From Physella acuta (lineage: Eukaryota; Mollusca; Gastropoda; Physidae), in the NCBI RefSeq assembly GCF_028476545.1, contig NW_026731788.1, forward strand, positions 379,501 to 443,500: a stretch of DNA of 64,000 bases, given 5' to 3'. The translations under genes were made by a program, and so were the position numbers. This document shows positions 13,495 to 24,601 of the stretch, in pieces (within the stretch, counting starts at the first letter, position 1; every line of letters begins with the position of its first letter). Below the pieces are notes generated by a model that saw only the letters and a list, made by a program, of their open reading frames with translations, had not been told where the DNA came from and did no database searches.

Positions 13495-16400
13495 GTAAGC
13501 CTCTCTAACACTGCTGGTTTAAACGTACATTAACTTAATGTTTCCCTAGATAAAAAATTATCATTACATTTTTTTTTAAAAACCCACGTTTTCTGATTGA
13601 ACAGTAAGCCAGAAGATGGAAAGTACCGAACCTTGTTTTTATCAAATTACAATTACTAAGTTATGTCCCTTTTTTGTACAAATCAATAGGAGTCTAAAGT
13701 GATCAATACAATTTTTTCCATGGATCAATTTAGTAATAATAATAATTGAAAATTGTATTGTCATCGGAAACAAAGCTTCCCTGAAAATTTCAGCGTGCTA
13801 GCTAACTGGGAAGTGCCCGAAATTTCGATCGTAAGATTCGATGGAAAGACAAACAGACGCGAAAATAAGTTAAAGAAAACGTGGGAATAAAAAACACAAT
13901 TCCTAAATCTTAAAATGTACATTAAAATGAATCTCAATAACGTATCAATACATTAATTACGTTCTAAAATTGATACTCGAAAATATTTAGTACTAGCCGT
14001 CCCAGCCAGGCCCTGCTCTGGCTTCTGTGAAAAACCTTTCTATTAAAGACCATTACCTGTGTGTTTATTAATCATCATAAACCCGGCATTGCCCACCCAA
14101 ACCACAACCAACCAAAACCTAAACAACAAAACGCAAACATAACGCTAACACAATTACAAATACAAACGAAAACAAAAACCTAACAACAAACCCAACCACA
14201 ACCACAAACACCAATACAAACACAAAGAAAAAACAAACAAAAAAGCAAACGAAAACAAAAACCTAACAACAAACCCAACCACAACCACAAACACCAATAC
14301 GAACACAAAGAAAAAAAACGAAAAACGAAAACAAATCAAATTCAAACGCAAAACCAACCACCAAAACAAATCCAAAGAAAAATAACACAAATGAAAAAGC
14401 AAACGAAAACAAACCAAATCCAAACGCAAAACCAACCACAAACAGAAATACAAACCCAAAGAAAAAAACACAAACGAAAACGAAAAAAGAAATCAAAACG
14501 CAACCACTAACGCAAACCCAACCTATACACAAAGAAAACACTAACGCGAACATAAACGCAAAGTGCTCACAGTCTAGCCCGGGGCGGAATCGCCTGTTTC
14601 AGCTTAATAAACGACTATAGTACCCCAACTTATTCATAGTCTTTTGCACTCACTTAAACTAACGTAGGCGCCAAACCGAACACGGGAGGCCCGGGGCCCC
14701 AAATAGCACCCTGTCTGGGCACCAGAGGACGCCCGGATTCGATTCACTTAAAGACTATAGTAACCTTTCTTATCCATACGCTATCGCACTGTTTAAAGCG
14801 AAATTATGCACCATAGCGCTCACATGATAGCCCAGAGCGCCTAATTGAACCCTGGTGGGGCGCCGGCGGACGCGCCTGTTTCAATATAATGAACAATTAT
14901 AATATTCCAAGCTTAACCGTAAAATACTTACAACATTTGCACTTGACAATCCCCGCTAATTATGTAATTATTTTTTTCTTAAAACCAAAACAAAATAATA
15001 AAAAGTAAATTCTTTTCCACTAATGCAATGTTTTATAAAGGGAAGTAATAGTGTTTTCCTAATTTATCAAAGGGAAGTAAGTGCTAAAGGACTAAATATA
15101 AATAATTTTCAGACATAATTAGAATTTTTGTAAAAGATGCTATTTTTTTAAAATTGTGTTTAATGAACATGCCGACAATTATTACTATCAGTTTGAAAAA
15201 TGAAAATTATTTCCCAACACTTTCAATAGTAATTTTTTAACTCATAAATTTAGACTATGAGCACGATAATAATCTAACACTTAAATCCATCGAAGTATGT
15301 CCACGACAAACAAACTTATTACATGTTACATACAGAATTGAGCTTTATATATTGGATACAAAAAAAATTGTATTATGATATATCTATCTGTATCTTTAAA
15401 AGTAATTCAAAATAGAAATAAAAGGATAAAGTATCTTCTGCGATGTCGTACTGAAGAGATAAAGTGTTCATCACCATACCCAGAAGCATGTACTTCCGTA
15501 CCCCTCGGAAAAAGAAGAATGCCTTTATGCACTTTAGAGTGAAGATTGTAAAAATAATCTACTTGAGACTGCTTGCTTTAATTTTTTCTTTCTACCACGC
15601 AATTGTAAAAAAAAAATTGTTGCAGATGGTTTCGAACCCAGGGCGATGGCAGTTCCCAACTGCTGGTAGTCAGCGAGTTCTATTACGGCCTGCTCAAGTT
15701 GTTTATTGCACCTCGTATAGCAGAGAGGGACGTGGTCCTAAGCGTGAGCCCTTATGGTTGTCTGGAGCATCTGAACGGTGACCAGCTGGAGGAGGTGCTG
15801 AGGGACTACCTGCTGCAGGGTTAGTAGTGGCTGTACCTGGGGGGACATCAGTATTGGGTTACCTGGGTGAACACCAGTATTGTGTTACCTAGCAGAACAG
15901 GCTCTAGTCAGTGTCATGAGAGTTAGGTTTGGATAAAACGGTTCCTCATATGAAGCGATGATCTGTTTATTACGGGAGAGGGGGGGGGCATAGCTTGGGG
16001 GGGGGGGGTTAAATGTTAACATGTACATTTATTAGAGCCTGTTTTAAAACATGTCGTGTAAAGATCTATGGCAAAGCCTTACGTGTGTGGTGTGCAGAGT
16101 GTTCACATGCTTGTATGTTTTCATCCGTGTCCTAATTTAAGAGTGGTTGTGGATACGTTAAGGTCAACGTGTGCTACTGTTGTGTAACGTTCAGCAGAGT
16201 GAAATTGACGGTCATCTGGTTATTCAAATAATTTTTAGACAGAAAGCCAAACATTCAAAATGTGATAGGCGTTCTTGTGTATAGATCATCTATTGATGTG
16301 GGAGATTATATTAATTTATCAGCTTATGGTACTGGTATGTTCGCTAGTTGCTACACACGTGACTCAAATAATCGTATTACTGGACTAAATGACGCAATGT

Positions 16401-19400
16401 TTCTAAGAAAGAAAAAAACCGCAATAACCACCCACACAGCGTGAGATGCTGTCAGAGACATTGAGAAAACACTCTGCATTCAAACTAAACCAACCACGGC
16501 CTGTGTGTAACTACGTAGCTTAAACCTCTCACATATGTAAGTCCTGTTAGAGAGGGGGGGGGGGGGGTGACAAGATTAAATCTTAACCATCCACAAGTAG
16601 TTCACACAGAACACACTTAAACGTAAATATCAGGGCACTGAGCATAAAACTAGTAGTTCAATGCACACAATTATCAGCCTCAACAAAAGCCTCTCATAAA
16701 TGAAAGTTAAATCTACATTGATCCATGACTAAACCCAGACCATCATACTACCACGTGGTCTGGATACAACAACCATTGAGACTTCTCAAAGTCAAAGTGA
16801 CTAAATAGTACGCAGTCACTTCGTATACAAAATAAGAAGGAAAGCATAATAAAACACTATAAAAATAGCTCTACTTTACCATACACCACAGAAATGTGAC
16901 ACAGAAACACTTCCACACACAGGCCACCGAATGTCCCTCCCTGTCCACACACCACATTCGCGAACTAAAAACCAATACTCATCATCATTCCTTTTTGGCC
17001 ACTGGGAGCAAAGGGCTGCAACCACACATCTCCATCGGACTCGGTTTTGGGCTGCTCCCTTTATCTGCGCCCATGTGAGCCCAGCTACGCACAAGAAAAT
17101 AGTCCCTAATACAACCATAACTAACATTCAAGATACAAAACAAAGTGGAGCCACCCACCAAAACAAAGTTTGCATAAATAACATCAAAATATAAAAGGAA
17201 CAGAAAAAGCGACATTCACCTTTTTGTAATAAAATAATAATTAAATTACTCCCCAGCCCCTTACACATACGGGTCATAACTGACATAAAATGTATTTCAA
17301 GAATACGGTACCCCTCTCTCCCCCCTCCCACCTACTTCTGAACCCACATACATAGCAACATAACCAAGTAACGTCTACTCGTATTATGAGATTCTATAAA
17401 ACTAAACTATTATCCCCTTATAAAATATCGTTTAGATTGCTAGATTTTTATTTTCTCTTTAGAAGAGCAACATGGTACCACCTTGATAGGGTAGGGGACT
17501 GCTAGCACTGTATCTGCCGTTAATTGTTGTCGTCATTTAGTGCCAAAACGTCACAATGTCGTTCTTGTCGTCACCACTAGTTCACAAGGCCGAACTCACC
17601 TAAGCAACAACTAGGTTACTCACAACATGTGTGTCTGTCTGTCTGTGTGTTTGTTTTACACTCATTATCCACACATGTGACTTCTAAAATCTCTCTTTAA
17701 ACAAAACACTAAGTATTGTCTATGAGTGTAGCTCTGCTGCTATTTACAGAACATTCTTGTCCGTTTCAGACTTTGGTGTAGGAAAATCTTCATGCGGGTC
17801 TATTATTCAGTTGTCAAATAAAGTCCAGATTTGCAATAGCGTTATTCGTAATATGAATGGATTGGGGCGTATGGTCTACAGGTGAGTGGATTAGTTCTAA
17901 GGTGTACAGAAGAGTGGATTGGGAGTATGGTGTGAAGTTAAGTGAATTGGTACGTCTGCACTGGTGAGTACATTGGGATGTCTGCGTTTTGTAGGTACGC
18001 CCACGGTTATAAATGGCGAGCGAAAGTTGAAGAGTCCACTGTGAATGTGTAAGGGAGTATAGCATCTGCTATCATAGAAGTGTAGATTGTAATAGTCAGA
18101 TAAACGGTACTCAGTGCTGCTATTCATTTAAACGGTACTCAGTGCTGCTATTCATTTAACACATTTGTCGCATTGTGTTGTGTAACGTTGTGTTTGTAAC
18201 TGTGTTTGTTACCATTGTGTTTGTAACTGTGTTGCCATTGTGTTTGTAACTGTGTTTGTTACCATTGTGTTTGTAACTGTGTTTGTTGCCATTGTGTTTG
18301 TAACTGTGTTTGTTACCATTGTGTTTGTAACTGTGTTTGTTACCATTGTGTTTGTAACTGTGTTTGTTGCCATTGTGTTTGTAACTGTGTTTGTTACCAT
18401 TGTGTTTGTAACTGTGTTTGTTACCATTGTGTTTGTAACTGTGTTTGTTACCATTGTGTTTGTAACTGTGTTTGTTACCATTGTGTTTGTAACTGTGTTT
18501 GTTACCATTGTGTTTGTAACTGTGTTTGTTACCATTGTGTTTGTAACTGTGTTTGTTACCATTGTGTTTGTAACTGTGTTTGTTACCATTGTGTTTGTAA
18601 CTGTGTTTGTTACCATTGTGTTTGTAACTGTGTTTGTTACCATTGTGTTTGTAACTGTGTTTGTTACCATTGTGTTTGTTACCATTGTGTTTGTAACTGT
18701 GTTTGTTACCATTGTGTTTGTAAATGTGTATGTTACCATTGTGTTTGTAACTGTGATTGTTACCATTGTGTTTGTAACTGTTACAATTGTGTTTGTTACT
18801 GTTACCATTGTGGTTGCTACCACTGTGTTAGTTAACATTGCGTTTGTAACTGTGTTTGCTACCAGTGTGTTTGTAACTGTGTTGCCATTGTGTTTGTAAC
18901 TGTGTTGCCATTGTGTTTGTAACTGTGTTGCCATTGTGTTTGTAACTGTGTTGCCATTGTGTTTGTAACTGTGTTGCCATTGTGTTTGTAACTGTGTTGC
19001 CATTGTGTTTGTAACTGTGTTGCCATTGTGTTTGTAACTGTGTTGCCATTGTGTTTGTAACTGTGTTTGCTACCAGTGTGTTTGTAACTGTGTTGCCATT
19101 GTGTTTGTAACTGTGTTTGCTACCAGTGTGTTTGTAACTGTGTTACCATTGTGTTTGTAACTGTGTTTGCTACCAGTGTGTTTGTAACTGTGTTACCATT
19201 GTGTTTGTAACTGTGTTTGCTACCAGTGTGTTTGTAACTGTGTTGCCATTGTGTTTGTAACTGTGTTGCCATTGTGTTTGTAACTGTGTTGCCATTGTGT
19301 TTGTAACTGTGTTGCCATTGTGTTTGTAACTGTGTTTGCTACCAGTGTGTTTGTAACTGTGTTACCATTGTGTTTGTAACTGTGTTTGCTACCAGTGTGT

Positions 19401-22400
19401 TTGTAACTGTGTTACCATTGTGTTTGTAACTGTGTTTGCTACCAGTGTGTTTGTAACTGTGTTGCCATTGTGTTTGTAACTGTGTTGCCATTGTGTTTGT
19501 AACTGTGTTGCCATTGTGTTTGTAACTGTGTTACCATTGTGTTTGTAACTGTGTTTGCTACCAGTGTGTTTGTAACTGTGTTGCCATTGTGTTTGTAACT
19601 GTGTTGCCATTGTGTTTGTAACTGTGTTGCCATTGTGTTTGTAACTGTGTTGCCATTGTGTTTGTAACTGTGTTTGCTACCAGTGTGTTTGTAACTGTGT
19701 TACCATTGTGTTTGTAACTGTGTTTGCTACCAGTGTGTTTGTAACTGTGTTGCCATTGTGTTTGTAACTGTGTTGCCATTGTGTTTGTAACTGTGTTGCC
19801 ATTGTGTTTGTAACTGTGTTGCCATTGTGTTTGTAACTGTGTTGCCATTGTGTTTGTAACTGTGTTGCCATTGTGTTTGTAACTGTGTTACCATTGTGTT
19901 TGTTACTGTGTTACCATTGTGTTTGTAACTGTGTTACCATTGTGTTTGTAACTGTGTTACCATTGTGTTTGTTACTGTGTTACCATTGTGTTTGTAACTG
20001 TGTTGCCATTGTGTTTGTAACTGTGTTGCCATTGTGTTTGTAACTGTGTTTGCTACCATTGTGTTTGTAACTGTGTTGCTATTGTTTTTGAGTCTTTGTG
20101 CATGCGACCTTGTCTTTTCGACCTTTTCTTTATGACGTTGTTTGTGACCATTAAATCCACCTCGCTGTGAGTTTCAATATATTAACAATTTACACTACAT
20201 GATTTCTTGCACCAATAACAACTGGAAGTGTGAACGTTTCACCTGTTCCTTCACCAGTTGTTGTGGTTACGATGCCAAGAAAAAACTCCAATGTAATGAC
20301 GTCCACAACTTTTACTGGGTCTACACCTTGGAAATTATAGGCGTCGTCATGACCGTTCTAATCTTTCTTTACATCCCCTTTGTGATTCCTCAAAGTCAAA
20401 GGTAAATATTTTAAGTTGCTTACACTACCTTACTTATTCCAAGTTAGAACTTGTGTCTGATTTGTCTTCTTCCAGTGAGGCCCTTGTAGAGCAATAAACT
20501 ATGACTAAAACTTACAATGCGCACTTTTCTGGGCGGCTGTTTTAAGTTGAGTCCATATTAGTCCCGCGTAACTTGCTTCAATTTCTACCGTCGTCCTCCG
20601 TGATTTTCTTGGTTCCGTCTATTTTATTTCTCCCTGTGGATTTCACTCTAGTTCCTGCTTGGCTATAAACTGTGAGCCCGGTTTATCCCTTCTGACAGCA
20701 TCGCACTTCACCACGGGTGTTCATAGTAGATCCTCTTTATGTTGAAGTTAAGTCTTTGTTTTTCACACTTCATTGTAAAACGATTAGTTGATTTGCAAAC
20801 AGTGAAATTTATTTTACGAATACTTAAACAAACATTGGTTCGTGTATAAAAATCACAGTGTTAAATAATTTGCTTTTATTCTTTTTTATTCCAAAATGAT
20901 CCTCCTATTATCAAATTAGATAAGCAATTAAAAAATTAAAGGTTTATAATTTTGTATGATTTACACATTTTTTCGAATTCAAAATCCTCCAAAAAAATTC
21001 ATGTGTTGAGTGTCTTGTGAATTCAAAAAATTAAGTTTGACAGATTTTAAAATTGATGTAAAGATGTGATGTATGTAGATCTTAGCAATACCACTTGCAA
21101 GAGATGTTAACTTTTTCTAGATACCAGACCTTCTACTACACCCCAGCAGACAACATGACCGTCCTGATTGATTTAACGGAGTCTACGTTGTAAGTATTTA
21201 TATGTTTATATGTTGTTATATGTTATATGTTTACAGTGTGCGTTGCGGCAGAGCGCGCGCTTGCTAAACTGTAAGTCACAAGTTCGGATACTGGGTTCGA
21301 TACGGTAGCTCTTCCCTGACCCAACCAACTCTAACATTTTATCACACGCCTCGAACCGTCATCAAAACAGTTCGATTTAGCTAAATATAATAAAATACTA
21401 GATACACCTCATCTGATTTAGTAGTTAAATCACTTTTAAAGACGGGGACACGTTGTGGGTTGTCGGTCACAGGGCAGATGAAGTAGAGTTCCTATGTGAT
21501 CTCGTCATTAGAAACTCTATGCCCATCAGCGTGTATTTTCTTTAATATTAGTCAGGGATTCATAAGAGTGGATTTAGAGACCTCCAACGGACTCACGTCT
21601 GTGTAACGATCTGGATACTTTTGTTATAAGCTTTTTGCGTTTGATCACAACGTTCCATAAGTTTATGAAATCATTGTATTCTCTAACAATATCCTTTATC
21701 TAAGCTCTCTCTTGCGTAGCCCGCGACATCTTGAGCCGACCCAGCATGTAGTGCTGAGACGCCGAGACTGTGATCGAATGCCCCAGGTGAGAGAACTTGT
21801 TGAAACTCTGGACACGGACGTCGTGCAGCTGTGTCAGGTGAAACGGGTGGAGCTGGGTGTCAACATGGACAATCTGCTGGTGGAGGGCGGGGCTACCATT
21901 CACTTCTCACGGGAGCTGTTTAACGCTTTTGTTCCCTGTGAGGTAAATCTGGGGGATTATATGTTCGATCATAGCTGCCACTGCTCATAACTGCCAGTGT
22001 TCTTTAAAGCACCTTTTCATTGGTGGGGTAATAACGACATAACCTCCCAGAGGCACGCCTATGGTATTCTGTGGGTGTGCCGAAGGTGGTATTCTGTGGG
22101 TGTGCATTATACACATACACAAACAGTCGAGACTTTTGTGCACAGAAAATGGACAGTAAAACCATTGTGTTTAGTGGTGATGAATGAACCTATTCTAGCG
22201 ATATAAAACAATACAGTTGGTCTTAGTGATCTTTGTTTCAGCTAACGCTCTCTTTCAATTAATCTTGTTGTAATCGTTTTAACAGGGGCGACTACCCGAG
22301 CCTGTGTTGGACTGCTGTGACTGGCCCACATGTGGGACCTGCTGCTGCGCCACCTCGCCCCCATGGAGGGTTACCTTCAGGACCCTCCGGACCCTGTTCG

Positions 22401-24521
22401 TCATGACAGTGTTAGCCCTCCCCTCCTTCCCCTTCATGTACTACATGGCAGCGGATGATATTGAGTTCCAACATGAAGGTAGCCTCATCGAGTCTCTTGG
22501 ATTCTCAAGGAAGTTCAACAGCTACACAGGTCCTATGTCTGGGAAATTGTGGGTTGGAGTAGCAGCGTTTATGTACGTCATTCACTTTGTTATTGTAATC
22601 ATCGACGGCAGCACGTCAAAAACCTTCTGTCAAGTCTACAGTGACGTCTTTGATTTGTCTTCAAAGAGACAACTAAAACATAACCTCATCTGGTCTTTAT
22701 CTAAACTAAAGAAACTTCAAATACCTATACGAAAATGTGGACTTTTTGCCGTACCGTTCTTGATTGTAACAGTCTTGTTGATTCCTTTTTATATCGTTTT
22801 CATCATCTTCCACGCCCCAACTGTGCAATTGGCTTTTCGGTTTTTAAAAAGAATTTGGGACCTGAATAAAGAAGCATCAAACGACTGCATAAAAAACACC
22901 TGGCTCTTATTTAAAGTCGTCTTATTTTTCCTGTCGGCGATATCTGTTATCGGCGTTCTCGCCATCGGCGTTAACTTCCTGGTCAATGTGATGGTCATGC
23001 TGGTCATCACGGCCGTGGTGGAGACGAACCTGACGTACCGCATCCTGCCTGTCGTCATCGTCTTCTGCATGTACTTCAGGGACGCCTACCGTCGCGTGGA
23101 GCTGGGCTACAATTCGTTCTTCAAAGTCCTGCTAAAGGCTGTCAAGTCTAAGGAAATTGGTGCACAAGGGGCGGTCATTCTTCCCCAAACTAATAAGGTG
23201 TTCAAAGTCGTAAGCGGGACCCCAGGTAAAGAAATAAATATTCGTCAATTAAAGTAAACGTTTAAAATTTTAATTTTTTTTGTCAACTTATTTTTACCGG
23301 TACTGTAAACTGCAGTAAGAAGATCTATTAATGAAAGTAAATGCAGTCAAATGTCTTAGTTTTTCTGTGCGCTTTTTAAAAAATTTGATCGCGATTTTTC
23401 GACTGTCGAGAATAGTGTTCTGTTGTTGTAAAATTTGTTTCTACGAAAGAAAAAAGATTTAAATGTATAGCTTGAAGTAAAATTATATATTCGTATTTAA
23501 TTTAAATATCCGTTATTTTGATGGTTCTAATTATTCGTTATAGTAAAAGAGTGAATCTAATTTATGAAAATCTTATTTACGTTATTTAGTTTTTTATAGA
23601 AGGTCTTATAAAATTTGCAATCGTATAACAATTTACTCATAAATACAAGATACTGAATTTATTTCTATCCAAAAAAATAGCAGCTTGATTAATTTGTAAA
23701 GTAATATGAAATATGATGTAGAAAATTGATTCGTTGTGCTGACTTCTGTGTTGATTCCACTGATTTTATCAGCAGCGTCTCCCAACAATCTAGCAACAGC
23801 CCTGGTACCAGAAGTGGCTCTACGGGTCAACGCTAAACACGGCACCATCCGGTTACACCAGAACCAGCCTCTGCTGTTCATCAGCGGCGATAAATTTCTG
23901 CACATGTCCGAGAAATTTTTCTTTCATTGTTGTACCATGGACTGTGCTGGAAGTCCTGGTCCTATTGTAGAGAGTTATGTTAAGGTAACAATGTCCTGGT
24001 CCTATTGTAGAGGGCTATGTTATGGTAACAATGTCCTGGTCCTAGAGAGCTATGTTAAGGTAACAATGTCCTGGTCCTAGAAAGCTATTTTAGACGTATA
24101 ACCATGTTTCCAAAATGCAAAAAATATTGTGTGCCACCGAGTCAATATTGTAAGGTATTCCTCAAAACTAACGTAGGCGCCAAGGCGCTAAATGTATAGC
24201 CCTGGGGGGTGCCCAATTGCACCCTGCCGGAGCGTCAGCGGACAAGCTTAATTCAGTTTAGTGAGCGAATATAACACCCCATCTAATCCATAGTCAATCG
24301 CACTGTTTAAAACGAACGTAGGTGCCATAGTGCTCACAGGAAAGCTAGGGGCGCCAAATCGCACATTGCCGTGGCACCGCCGAGCAAAATTGAAATTTTT
24401 TGTGTGCAGAAACCTCCCCAGTAGTATTCTCAACTTCCCAAAGTTTCATGGCGATGGAATAAAAGTAAAGGTATAGTGATGTATAAAAGACAAACAAAAA
24501 GACATTCAGACAGACATACAT

Positions 24522-24601
<80 letters not shown>

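Noticed and set aside
14154-14553. Phe/Leu/Val-rich minus-strand frames (also 11578-11844 and 62330-62715)
   Set aside because: Reverse-strand translations of (CACAAA)-type arrays.
16262-16444. 60-codon frame in G2 intron 2 that at first looked like exon 3 (VIGVLVYR)
   Set aside because: There is no GT donor at the right place, and the segment at 17770-17881 fits exon 3 in length, phase and motifs. No known domain.
18209-19003. 264-codon minus-strand frame and 219-codon plus-strand frame of short Thr/Val/Asn/Phe repeats
   Set aside because: Both are by-products of a minisatellite whose 27-nt unit lacks stops. There is no non-repeat sequence, and the frame breaks where the 23-nt unit begins.
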